Notes: generated by a model from the letters alone, not told the origin. DNA of 25,334 bases from an uncultured bacterium (GCA_946184715.1 CAMHGU010000008.1:1-25334), one strand, 5' to 3'. Positions 1-7,274 are shown, counted from the first letter of the stretch. Translations and numbers: made by a program.

Positions 1-45
1 TAGTCGACTGCTCGAATAGTCGATTAATCGATAGTTAACTATACG
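1..45. repeat. Cluster of three perfect palindromes upstream of the Fur-family gene
   Basis: Three perfect palindromes lie side by side: AGTCGACT (2-9), TCGATTAATCGA (20-31) and ATAGTTAACTAT (31-42). The heptamer TAGTCGA also occurs twice (1-7 and 17-23). They sit 45-85 bp upstream of the promoter at 88-118, where a dimeric repressor or activator could bind. What binds them is unknown; they may also belong to an upstream gene whose body lies outside the window. Confidence 0.5.
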
Positions 46-87
46 GTGCATTGCGCGGCGAATTATCTGAAAATGTTGACGAAAAGC

Positions 88-118
88 TTGGCGATGCCGA
101 TTTCTTTTCTTAACTTTG
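88..118 (+). promoter_or_regulatory. Bacteroidota-type promoter of the Fur/DUF1015 pair
   Basis: TTG at 88-90, a 20-nt spacer, then TAACTTTG at 111-118 match the Bacteroidota sigma consensus (TTG at -33, TAnnTTTG at -7). The start point would fall near 123-124, only about 5 nt before the ATG at 129, so the transcript would be almost leaderless. Confidence 0.75.
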
Positions 119-128
119 CCTTTTAGGT

Positions 129-668
129 ATGCCTGATGATAAGCTGACATCAACCCTCACCCGATTTCGTGCCTATCTGGCCGAAAAAGGGATGCGGCGC
201 ACCCCTGAGCGCGACATTATCGCTCTGAAGGTGGCGCGGATGACCAATCTGTTTGATGTCGAAGCGGTTAAGGCAGCCATTGAGGCCGATGGGCAGCACG
301 TGAGTCTCGCCACCATCTATACTACACTCAACCTTCTTGTGGAGTGCGGCTTGCTCCGGCGCCATCGCTTAGGCAACAACTCCGCTCAGTACGAGAAGGC
401 CGCAGCCGGCGCCAAGGCCAACCATTTCCTCACCATTTGCACCCAGTGCGGCAAGATAAAGGAGGTGAAGGACATAGCGCTTATCCAGTTTATGAACTCG
501 CTGCGCGTGGGAGCGTTCAAGGTGCAATATTATCAGCTCTACGTCCACGGCATCTGCAATGCCTGCTCGCGGCGGGCCAAGCGCCTCGAGCGGGAGCAAG
601 CTAAGGCGCAAGCGATGGAACAGCGCCGCCTGGAGCGCGAGCAGGAGCGGCTGAAATCGAAAGAGTAA
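129..668 (+). CDS. Fur-family transcriptional regulator
   Basis: A 179-residue protein of the ferric-uptake-regulator family, cytoplasmic DNA-binding dimers that sense metal or peroxide. The N-terminal winged helix runs from about residue 10 to 85; MRRTPERD (22-29) and SLATIYTTLNLLVECG (59-74) are typical of its start and recognition helix. The dimerisation domain keeps the structural zinc site as two pairs, C104/C107 and C143/C146. The usual His-rich HHDH segment before the first Cys pair is reduced to a single His (H99), so the sensory site may differ from classical Fur. The tail from about residue 147 is an Arg/Glu/Gln/Lys-rich charged helix not present in short Fur proteins. The start at 129 is supported because the N-terminal helix before MRRTPERD is normal for the family. 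DUF1015 follows after 41 nt without a visible promoter. Subtype (Fur, PerR, Zur) cannot be assigned. Confidence 0.9.
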   Translation: MPDDKLTSTLTRFRAYLAEKGMRRTPERDIIALKVARMTNLFDVEAVKAAIEADGQHVSLATIYTTLNLLVECGLLRRHRLGNNSAQYEKAAAGAKANHFLTICTQCGKIKEVKDIALIQFMNSLRVGAFKVQYYQLYVHGICNACSRRAKRLEREQAKAQAMEQRRLEREQERLKSKE

Positions 669-709
669 CCTAACAATTCCAACTAACCATAAATCAATAC
701 CTTAACACT

Positions 710-1954
710 ATGGCAAGAATCAAACCATTCAAGGGCGTTCGCCCTCCCAAAGAGTTAGTGACTCGCGTGGCCTCCAAGCCCTACGATGTGCTCAATTCGG
801 ACGAAGCACGCCGCGAAGCTGAGGGCAACGAGATGTCGCTCTACCACATCATCAAGCCCGAAATCGACTTCCCCGTGGGCACCGATGAGCACGACCCGCG
901 CGTGTATGACCGCGCCGTGGAGAATTTCAAGGCGTTCCAAGCTAAGGGATGGCTCCGCCAGGATGAGAAAGAGCACTACTACATCTATGCTCAGACGATG
1001 GGCGATCGCACGCAGTACGGTTTCGTCATCGCTGCCTATGTAGATGACTATATGCAGGGCCGCATCAAGAAGCACGAGCTCACCCGCCGCGACAAGGAGG
1101 AAGACCGTATGAAGCACGTGCGTATCAACGACGCCAACATTGAGCCGGTGTTCTTCGCGTTCCCGGAAAATCCTGAGCTTGAGGCGATTATCAAGAAGGT
1201 GACTGCCGGCGAGCCGGAATACGACTTCGTGGCCGACGACGGCTTCGGTCACCACTTCTGGGTAATCGACGACGAGGCGATGATGAAGCGCATCACCGAG
1301 CTGTTTGCCGACATTCCGTACCTCTACATCGCCGATGGCCACCACCGCAGCGCAGCCGCCGCTCTCGTGGGCCACGAGAAGGCACTCGCCAATCCGCATC
1401 ACACCGGCAACGAGGAGTACAACTTCTTCCTCGCCGTGGCGTTCCCCGAATCGCATCTGCGCATTATGGACTACAACCGTGTGGTCAAAGACCTCAACGG
1501 CCTGACGCCCGAAGAATTCCTCGCGCGCCTCGGCGAATGCTTCGAGGTGGAGGATATGGGTACAGAAATCTACCACCCGGAGCGCCTCCACGTGTTCTCG
1601 CTCTATCTCGGCGGCCACTGGTACAAGCTCACGGCCAAGCCCGGCACCTACGACGACACCGACCCGATAGGCGTGCTCGACGTCACCATCTCGTCCGACC
1701 ATATCCTGCGCGACATCCTCGGCATCACCGACCTCCGCAGCGATAAGCGCATCGACTTCGTGGGTGGCATACGCGGCCTCGGCGAGCTGAAGCGCCGTGT
1801 GGATAGCGGCGAGATGGCTGTCGCCCTCGCGCTCTATCCGGTGAGCATGCGCCAGCTTATCGACATCGCCGATAGCGGCAACATAATGCCGCCCAAGACC
1901 ACGTGGTTTGAGCCGAAGCTCCGCTCGGGCCTCGTGATTCATAAGCTCTCGTAA
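710..1954 (+). CDS. DUF1015 family protein (ParB/serine-kinase-like fold suspected)
   Basis: A 414-residue soluble protein recognised as DUF1015 by its overall pattern: an N-terminal IKPFKGVRPP segment, KKHELTRRDKEEDR (120-133), and the hallmark YLYIADGHHRSAAA (204-217). No signal peptide or membrane segment is visible, so it is probably cytoplasmic. From general knowledge, the DGHHR motif resembles the G-H-x-R-x-x-A motif of ParB-like domains, a fold that includes free-serine kinases, and DUF1015 genes often sit beside serA and serC in Bacteroidota and Clostridia. Those genes are not in this window. A role in serine metabolism is therefore an inference, not something the sequence proves. It is probably cotranscribed with the Fur-family gene upstream and converges on dinB across a shared hairpin at 1971-2016. 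Confidence 0.88.
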   Translation: MARIKPFKGVRPPKELVTRVASKPYDVLNSDEARREAEGNEMSLYHIIKPEIDFPVGTDEHDPRVYDRAVENFKAFQAKGWLRQDEKEHYYIYAQTMGDRTQYGFVIAAYVDDYMQGRIKKHELTRRDKEEDRMKHVRINDANIEPVFFAFPENPELEAIIKKVTAGEPEYDFVADDGFGHHFWVIDDEAMMKRITELFADIPYLYIADGHHRSAAAALVGHEKALANPHHTGNEEYNFFLAVAFPESHLRIMDYNRVVKDLNGLTPEEFLARLGECFEVEDMGTEIYHPERLHVFSLYLGGHWYKLTAKPGTYDDTDPIGVLDVTISSDHILRDILGITDLRSDKRIDFVGGIRGLGELKRRVDSGEMAVALALYPVSMRQLIDIADSGNIMPPKTTWFEPKLRSGLVIHKLS

Positions 1955-1970
1955 TCCACGATAGCTACCT

Positions 1971-2016
1971 ACGGTGGCGCCACGGTCTCGGCATTGCGAG
2001 GTCGTGGCGCCACTGT
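1971..2016. terminator. Large hairpin between convergent DUF1015 and dinB genes
   Basis: Two copies of the palindrome GTGGCGCCAC (1974-1983 and 2004-2013) form a long GC-rich stem, extended by flanking pairs, with an inner CTCG/CGAG stem (1987-1990 with 1997-2000). It lies 17 bp after the DUF1015 stop and 22 bp after the dinB stop. It has no clear T-run on either strand, so it may act as a bidirectional terminator or RNA 3' stabiliser. Confidence 0.6.
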
Positions 2017-2037
2017 TGTAACCGTCTGAACGAGCGC

Positions 2038-3120
2038 TCAGTAGGGGAGGTCGTCGAAGAGGCTCGGCTCGCGCTGTGGCGACTGCTCCGGGCGCGGCCG
2101 TGGCGGGTTGCTTATCGACAGGCCGAGCAATCGGATAGGGCGCTCGCTGAAATCTACACCTTTCAGCAGCTGCTTGGCGAGCGGTAATATCTGCTCTTTG
2201 CTGCTGAGCACCTCGCTATGGGTGAAGCTGCGGGTGATCTGCACGAAATCGTGAAATTTCACTTTGAGTGTGAGCGTGGTGCCTTCAAAGCCGCTTCGCT
2301 CGAGCCTGAGCATCAGTTCGTTGACGATGTGGTTCAGCTCAATGATGGCTGCCATAGGCTTGGCGATGTCGGTGGCATAGGTGCGCTCGCACCCCACGCT
2401 CTTGCGCTCCCACTCGGTGACCACGGGCCGCTCATCGATGCCTCGGGCGAAGTCGTAGAACACCTGTCCCATCTTGCCGAAGTGGGCCGTGAGGAGGTCG
2501 AGTGGCGTGGCGCGCAGCTCGGCGCCGGAGTGGATGCCGAGGGAGTGCATCTTCTCGGCGGTCTTGGCGCCCACGCCCCAGAACCGCTCCACGGGGAGCC
2601 GCGCTATGAAGTCGAGCGCGCGGTCGGGGTGCACGGTGCAGAGACCATCGGGCTTGCGGTAGTCGCTGGCTATCTTGGCCAGAAACTTGCAGTAGCTGAC
2701 GCCCGCCGAGGCGGTAAGGCGTGTCTCGGCCTTGATGCTCTGCTTGATGGCGCGGGCAATATCCACCGCGAGGGCGATGCCGGGCTTGTTCTCGGTGACG
2801 TCGAGGAAGGCCTCATCGAGGCTCAGCGGCTCTACGATGTCGGTATAGCGGTGGAAGATGCCGTGGATGACGCTCGACACCTCTTTGTATTTCTCGAAGT
2901 GGGGCTGTACCACTATCAGCTCGGGGCATAGACGATGGGCGGTGGCTATCGCTTGCGCCGAGTGGACACCGAAACGGCGCGCCGCGTAGTTGGCGGTCGA
3001 GACCACGCCACGCGGCCCGTCGAAGCCCACAGCCATAGGCTTGCCCACGAGCTCGGGGTTGTCGCGCTCCTCTACCGATGCGAAAAACGCGTCCATATCG
3101 ATATGTATTATCTTCCGCAT
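2038..3120 (-). CDS. dinB: DNA polymerase IV (Y-family translesion polymerase)
   Basis: A 360-residue Y-family polymerase that copies past damaged template bases. The start MRKIIHIDMD gives the family N-terminus; the frame stays open for 85 more codons upstream, but that part overlaps the preceding gene and has no polymerase sequence. The metal-binding acids are D8 and D10 in IHIDMDAFFASVE and D102/E103 in PLSLDEAFLD. TASAGVSYCKFLAKIASDYR (136-155) is the conserved palm/fingers segment, VGAKTAEKMHSLGI (183-196) the helix-hairpin-helix, and the little-finger domain follows. The extreme C-terminus has EPSLFDDL, a plausible sliding-clamp-binding peptide. The gene is last in a tight minus-strand run after psuK, psuG and a small protein, with 43 nt separating it from that protein. 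No SOS-type operator was recognised. Confidence 0.95.
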   Translation of the reverse strand: MRKIIHIDMDAFFASVEERDNPELVGKPMAVGFDGPRGVVSTANYAARRFGVHSAQAIATAHRLCPELIVVQPHFEKYKEVSSVIHGIFHRYTDIVEPLSLDEAFLDVTENKPGIALAVDIARAIKQSIKAETRLTASAGVSYCKFLAKIASDYRKPDGLCTVHPDRALDFIARLPVERFWGVGAKTAEKMHSLGIHSGAELRATPLDLLTAHFGKMGQVFYDFARGIDERPVVTEWERKSVGCERTYATDIAKPMAAIIELNHIVNELMLRLERSGFEGTTLTLKVKFHDFVQITRSFTHSEVLSSKEQILPLAKQLLKGVDFSERPIRLLGLSISNPPRPRPEQSPQREPSLFDDLPY

Positions 3121-3163
3121 CTCTGAATCGGAGTGCCTAATATAATAAGGTGTAAGAGGAGCC

Positions 3164-3520
3164 TTACTCGAATTGACTGATGGTGACGATGCGGTCGAAG
3201 ACGGCATCGGCCGGAGTGTCGGCCACCGGCTTGGCGCCGGTTTCGATGGCGATGAGGCGTGCCAGGCCTTGATTGTCGGCTTTGAAGTACACCTCGGCTC
3301 CGGCCGTCGTGAGAGCCGCCACGATAGGTCGCAGCAGCGCGTCGTCGCCTTCCACGAGCACACGGCGCCCTGCAATCTCCGGCAGCGGCGAGGTCGTCGG
3401 CTCCGGCTTCGGCGACGGCTCGGCCTTTGCTACAGCGCGGGCGGCGCGTCGCTTGATGGCTCCGGCGGCCTTTGCCTGCCGGTAGTCGTCCATCTTGTTC
3501 TCGAGCCAGTTGTCGGCCAT
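3164..3520 (-). CDS. Small Rossmann-like protein of unknown function
   Basis: A 118-residue protein. The N-terminal 30 residues (MADNWLENKMDDYRQAK) are helical and charged, followed by a Pro/Lys/Glu linker (about 33-48). Residues 50-118 look like a beta-alpha-beta unit: RRVLVEGDD, helix, AEVYFKADN, helix with LARLIAIETGAK, then a strand ending in the C-terminus. This resembles the first part of a short-chain dehydrogenase/Rossmann domain, but no catalytic Tyr-x-x-x-Lys and no classical G-x-x-x-G-x-G are present, so it is not a full enzyme. It starts 3 nt after the psuG stop and ends 43 nt before dinB, which supports it as a real gene of the operon. Related short proteins annotated as dehydrogenase occur in Bacteroides from memory; the function is unknown. 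Confidence 0.75.
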   Translation of the reverse strand: MADNWLENKMDDYRQAKAAGAIKRRAARAVAKAEPSPKPEPTTSPLPEIAGRRVLVEGDDALLRPIVAALTTAGAEVYFKADNQGLARLIAIETGAKPVADTPADAVFDRIVTISQFE

Positions 3521-3523
3521 CGG

Positions 3524-4441
3524 TCAGTCGAGCTTTGCGAGGCAGCCGGCTGTCAAGGCCGCGAGACGCGCGTTGTTGAGTACCAGTTGGATATTAGCCG
3601 CGAGGCTGTCGCCGCCGGTAAGCTCTTTCACCTTAGCCAGCAGGAACGGGGTGCTCTCTTTGCCGCGTATGCCGAGGCGGTTGGCTTCGTCGATAGCTTG
3701 GTCGATGGCCGTGTTGATGACATCGGCGGGCATGGAGTACTCTTCGGGGATGGGGTTGGTGACGAGCATTCCACCTTTAAGGCCGAGCGATTGCTTGGCG
3801 TGGAAAGCTGCGGCGAGCTCTTCGGGGGTGTCGATGCGATAGTCCACCTTGAAGCCGCTGTGGCGGGTGTAGAAGGCGGGGAGCTCTTCGGTGCCGTAGC
3901 CTATCACGGGCACGCCCTTGGTCTCTAAGTATTCGAGCGTCAGGCCGAGGTCGAGTATCGATTTGGCTCCGGCGCATATCACCATCACGGGTGTCTGTGC
4001 CAGCTCTTCGAGGTCGGCCGAGATGTCCATTGTGGTCTCGGCGCCGCGGTGCACGCCGCCTATACCGCCGGTGGCGAATACCTTAATGCCGGCCATGGCG
4101 GCTATAATCATAGTGGTGGTGACGGTGGTGGCACCATCGGCTTTGCGGGCCACGAGTACCGGCAGGTCGCGGCGCGACGCTTTGGTCACCTTCTGGCCTT
4201 GCTTGCCGAGGTACTCGATCTCCTCGGGGGTGCAGCCGGCTTTGAGCTTGCCGCCTATGATGGCGATGGTGGCCGGCACGGCACCGTGGTCGCGAATGGT
4301 TTGCTCCACCTTAAGTGCTGTCTGCACGTTTTGCGGATAGGGCATTCCGTGGGAGATGATTGTTGATTCAAGAGCCACTACGGGCTTGCCGGTGGCGAGG
4401 GCTTCGGCCACTTCGGGCGAGATTGATAAGTGCTTGTTCAT
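3524..4441 (-). CDS. psuG: Pseudouridine-5'-phosphate glycosidase
   Basis: A 305-residue enzyme that breaks (or reversibly forms) the C-C bond of pseudouridine 5'-phosphate, giving uracil and ribose 5-phosphate. Family blocks are complete: VVALESTIISHGMPYPQN (21-38), KVTKASRRD (84-92), FATGGIGGVHRGAETTMDIS (122-141) and VICAGAKSILDLGLTLEYLE (154-173). By alignment from memory with the E. coli enzyme (offset 6), E25, K87, D143 (metal) and the Schiff-base lysine K160 are conserved. Length is normal. The ATG is 12 nt after the psuK stop and the next gene starts 3 nt after this stop, so it lies in one operon. PsuK upstream supplies its substrate. Confidence 0.97.
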   Translation of the reverse strand: MNKHLSISPEVAEALATGKPVVALESTIISHGMPYPQNVQTALKVEQTIRDHGAVPATIAIIGGKLKAGCTPEEIEYLGKQGQKVTKASRRDLPVLVARKADGATTVTTTMIIAAMAGIKVFATGGIGGVHRGAETTMDISADLEELAQTPVMVICAGAKSILDLGLTLEYLETKGVPVIGYGTEELPAFYTRHSGFKVDYRIDTPEELAAAFHAKQSLGLKGGMLVTNPIPEEYSMPADVINTAIDQAIDEANRLGIRGKESTPFLLAKVKELTGGDSLAANIQLVLNNARLAALTAGCLAKLD

Positions 4442-4453
4442 TGTGTTATCTTG

Positions 4454-5362
4454 TTATATAAGGTTAGCGATATTGGGGTTGACGGCCTCGGCCGATTGCA
4501 ACGCGGCGCGCGCGGCGGCAAGGCCGTATCGGGCCAGCGCCTGCGGGCCTCCGCCGGTGGTGGCGTAGCCGTACACCACGCCGGCAAGGAAGGCGTCGCC
4601 GGCTCCGGTGGTGTTGACCACCTCGGTGGCTTCGGCGGGCATTTCGAGGGCGATGTCGGCGCCGGCAATGTACACGCCATGTGCGCCCAGGGTGATATAC
4701 ACTTGCTCGATGCCTAAGTCGATGAGCCGGCGGGCGGCATCGGCTACGGTGTCGCAGCAGGTGACGCTCAAGGCCTCTTTCTCGTTGAGCTTAAGGCAGA
4801 ACAGGCGGCGCTTGTGCCCGGCGCGCAGCGCGTTGACGATGCGTAGCGCCTTGGTGGTGCTGACGCCATCGACGAATAGCGGGGCCGAGCAGTGGTCGAG
4901 CAGATAGGCCAGAGCATCGTCCGATAGGTTGGTGTCGGCCACCACGGCATCGGCCTCGGCCATAGCCTCGGCGCGCTCGCTGAGCCATTCGGGGGTGATA
5001 AGGCGCACAATGTCGGTGTCGGCCACGGCCACTATCATATCGCCGCCGTGGTTGTTGACGCATAGGTACAAGCCGTTGCGCTCCTCAAGACGGCTTTCCG
5101 AGAGGGTGATGTCGAGCCCCGCGGCTTGGCACTGGCTCTGGGCTATGCGCCCGAAGGTGTCGCCGCCGAAGAGGGTGGCAAATTTCACGTCGAGGCCCAT
5201 CAGGTGGAGGTTGAGAGCGATGTTGTGCCCTACGCCGCCGCTCCCGAGCCCTACTCGCCCGGGATTGCTGTCGGCCGTTATCAGTGGATTGGTGAGCGTG
5301 GCCGAGATGTCGATGTTCATCCCGCCTGCTACGATTATTTTGGGTCGTTGTTGCTGTTTCAT
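4454..5362 (-). CDS. psuK: PfkB-family kinase, probable pseudouridine kinase
   Basis: A 302-residue ribokinase-type (PfkB) sugar/nucleoside kinase. The N-terminal signature is visible in GLGSGGVGHNIALNLHLMG, and the C-terminal ATP/catalytic signature is NTTGAGDAFLAGVVYG, with the catalytic base in GAGD. The start IIVAGGMNIDISA is typical of the family. A GTG at 5374 would add four residues (MATT); I prefer the ATG at 5362, which gives MKQQQRPK. Direct adjacency to psuG (12 nt) makes pseudouridine the expected substrate, phosphorylated to the 5'-phosphate for PsuG. Substrate specificity is otherwise an inference, since PfkB kinases vary. It begins only about 20-30 nt after the stop of the ATPase gene upstream, and no own promoter was found in that gap. 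Confidence 0.9.
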   Translation of the reverse strand: MKQQQRPKIIVAGGMNIDISATLTNPLITADSNPGRVGLGSGGVGHNIALNLHLMGLDVKFATLFGGDTFGRIAQSQCQAAGLDITLSESRLEERNGLYLCVNNHGGDMIVAVADTDIVRLITPEWLSERAEAMAEADAVVADTNLSDDALAYLLDHCSAPLFVDGVSTTKALRIVNALRAGHKRRLFCLKLNEKEALSVTCCDTVADAARRLIDLGIEQVYITLGAHGVYIAGADIALEMPAEATEVVNTTGAGDAFLAGVVYGYATTGGGPQALARYGLAAARAALQSAEAVNPNIANLI

Positions 5363-5392
5363 TGTAGTCGCCACTTGATTGTAATATGGTGC

Positions 5393-6838
5393 TCAGAACA
5401 AATCGTTGAGCACAATGCTTTGGTTCACGTCTTTTGAATGTTCATTCTCAGTGACTCCGTTGGTTGTCACCATCACGAGCTGTATAGAGTGGGTTTTTGT
5501 GTGCTGCTTACTATGGAGGAAGGCGTCGATCTTGTTTTCAAGTTCTCTCTCATATTGCTTGGTGATTGTGAACTCGTGCTCACTGAATTTCATTTCACAA
5601 AGGTAATCTGTTCGTTCGCCTTTCCACTCCAATACAAGGTCGATTTGTGCGGCAGTGCCATTAGGTGCGACACCTCTCCAACAATAATTGCTGCTGATGG
5701 TGGCAATGCGCAGCTTTTCGCACATCATAGGCAGGTGCTCTATGCAGAGCAGTTCGAAAGTGTTGCCGGCCCAAGCATAAAACGTCGGGGTGCGTTGTAA
5801 ACTACGCCAATTGCCTGCATTTGCACTTTTCCCGAGGATAAAGTGAAGATAGAAGATGGAAAAGAAATCCTTTAGCTGATAGACTGTTTCCACGCGCTCC
5901 TTCCCGTAACGAGGGTACTCGCGGGTAATACCTGATTGGTGTAGGTTGTCGAGAATCTTGCTAAATGTCCCGCCAAGTTCAATGCCCACTGCAGCGGCTA
6001 ATTCTCGGCGCGTCATTCCATAGAACTTGGCACCTAACGCTTTGACGATATTCACATACCGCTCCGACGTGGAATAAAGGCCGGTATAGACATCCCTGAA
6101 CTCCTGGTCAATCTGCTTGTCCTTAAAGAAAAAGTCATCGATATTTTCCGATAGGTTCTTCTCGTTGTCAATTCTGTCAAGATAGTAAGGAATACCTCCA
6201 AATGCCATATATGCTATAGCTGTTTCGTAACGGGAAAGTCGAAAACCTCGTTTCTTGAAATACTGCTCGCATTCGTTTAGCGTGAAAGGTGATAAACGGA
6301 TTATATCCGTAAGGCGACCATGTAATCCACCATAATCGCGGATTACATTATCAAGCATCCAACTGGTTGCTGAGCCACACACTATCAACACGATGTTGCG
6401 CTGGCGGTCGGCCCATGAGTTCCAAAAATATCCGAGCTCGGTAATCAGTTCTGATGATTGCGAGCCGGCGAGCCACGGTAATTCGTCCAGGAACACTACG
6501 CGTCGCTTGCTGCGTAGCCCCTCCAAGTATTTTCGGAGTAATCGGAAAGCCTCTCGCCAGTTGCCGGGGCGGGGGGTGTCATCTGAAACGCCACAGTCAA
6601 GCAGACTCTCATAGAAATGATCGAGCTGAATTTGCTTGTAGGTCCGTTCGTCCTTCTCTTTGATGTAGGCTCCTACAGCGCGGAATGCAATCTTATCTTT
6701 ATATACTTCTTCCACAAGATACGATTTGCCGACTCGTCGGCGTCCATAGATGGCTACAAATTCTGATTTGGGCGACTTCAAGAATTTTTCGAGTTTCTTG
6801 ATCTCCTCGGTTCTGCCTACAATACTTTGGTATGCCAT
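5393..6838 (-). CDS. AAA-type ATPase with C-terminal PD-(D/E)XK-like domain (ATPase_2/DUF234 type)
   Basis: A 481-residue protein with Walker A GRRRVGKS (32-39), Walker B VVFLDELPWL (114-123, acids D118/E119) and a sensor-like IVCGSATSWM (152-161). A winged-helix-like part lies at about 270-330. The C-terminus has IDLVLEW...LCEMKF, with D400, E415 and K417 spaced like a PD-(D/E)XK nuclease core. This is the architecture of the archaeal/bacterial ATPase_2 + DUF234 family, whose biological role is unsettled; nuclease activity is not proven. Base composition is visibly more A/T-rich than the genes around it, suggesting horizontal acquisition. It has its own promoter at 6861-6891 and ends 18-30 nt before psuK, so it may drive read-through into the pseudouridine operon. 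Confidence 0.88.
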   Translation of the reverse strand: MAYQSIVGRTEEIKKLEKFLKSPKSEFVAIYGRRRVGKSYLVEEVYKDKIAFRAVGAYIKEKDERTYKQIQLDHFYESLLDCGVSDDTPRPGNWREAFRLLRKYLEGLRSKRRVVFLDELPWLAGSQSSELITELGYFWNSWADRQRNIVLIVCGSATSWMLDNVIRDYGGLHGRLTDIIRLSPFTLNECEQYFKKRGFRLSRYETAIAYMAFGGIPYYLDRIDNEKNLSENIDDFFFKDKQIDQEFRDVYTGLYSTSERYVNIVKALGAKFYGMTRRELAAAVGIELGGTFSKILDNLHQSGITREYPRYGKERVETVYQLKDFFSIFYLHFILGKSANAGNWRSLQRTPTFYAWAGNTFELLCIEHLPMMCEKLRIATISSNYCWRGVAPNGTAAQIDLVLEWKGERTDYLCEMKFSEHEFTITKQYERELENKIDAFLHSKQHTKTHSIQLVMVTTNGVTENEHSKDVNQSIVLNDLF

Positions 6839-6860
6839 AATGTTGCTATTTTCAGGTACA

Positions 6861-6891
6861 CAAAGGTATGTATTTATCGTTTATCCTCCAA
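6861..6891 (-). promoter_or_regulatory. Promoter of the AAA-type ATPase gene
   Basis: Read on the minus strand, TTG (6889-6891), a 20-nt spacer and TACCTTTG (6861-6868) match the Bacteroidota consensus. The start would be near 6856, giving a leader of about 18 nt before the ATG at 6838. The -33 TTG directly abuts the T-run of the hairpin at 6890-6938. Confidence 0.75.
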
Positions 6892-6938
6892 AAAAATCAG
6901 CCGTTTTCAAGATTTTTTCTGAAAACGGCTGACTTTTT
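6890..6938. terminator. Bidirectional hairpin terminator
   Basis: A 13-bp perfect stem, TCAGCCGTTTTCA (6897-6909) with TGAAAACGGCTGA (6920-6932), has a 10-nt loop. An A-run precedes it (6890-6896) and CTTTTT follows it, so both strands show stem plus U-tract. On the minus strand it would stop any read-through from the efflux operon just before the ATPase promoter. Confidence 0.8.
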
Positions 6939-7274
6939 GGTCAATATTTAGGCTGATAAAGTAGATATATGCGGCAATCCCACCCAATAGGCTTCAGCAA
7001 CTATTATCGGCACATTGGATGCCGAGCGGCTCGGCGGTGGGATGAGGCATCGGAGATGCCGAGCGGCTTGGAGTGCCGCGATGTGTATAGCATCAAGGAA
7101 GAGCCTCGAAGAGGGTCGCCGCTTGTTGTGATGATGCCCCACGACACGGGAGCCTCGGAGAGGAACCCTAACGCCGGCTATTGTTCTCTGCGCGGCAATG
7201 CGGTGCTAATAAACTGCGACCTTTTCAATGTCGTCGGCTCCACCGGCAATAGCTGTCGAAGGGAGATATGCCAA
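6939..7274. other. Gene-poor segment with a repeated 14-mer and alternative hairpins
   Basis: No convincing gene was found in this segment. An open frame at 6969-7322 (+) runs through the efflux terminator hairpin, so it is probably not coding. The 14-mer GATGCCGAGCGGCT occurs at 7018-7031 and 7055-7068. Between the copies, GGCATC (7046-7051) can pair either with GATGCC at 7018-7023 or with GATGCC at 7055-7060; GCCGAGCGGCTCGGC (7021-7035) also folds alone. It may be a remnant of a dispersed element or an RNA gene. Confidence 0.4.

Noticed and set aside
755..1942. 395-codon open frame antisense to the DUF1015 gene
   Set aside because: Its composition is typical of a codon-bias shadow, with no motif and no promoter.
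3121..3375. N-terminal extension of dinB by 85 codons
   Set aside because: It overlaps the 118-residue small protein in another frame, has shadow-like Ser/Pro/Arg composition, and DinB homologues start at MRKIIHIDMD.
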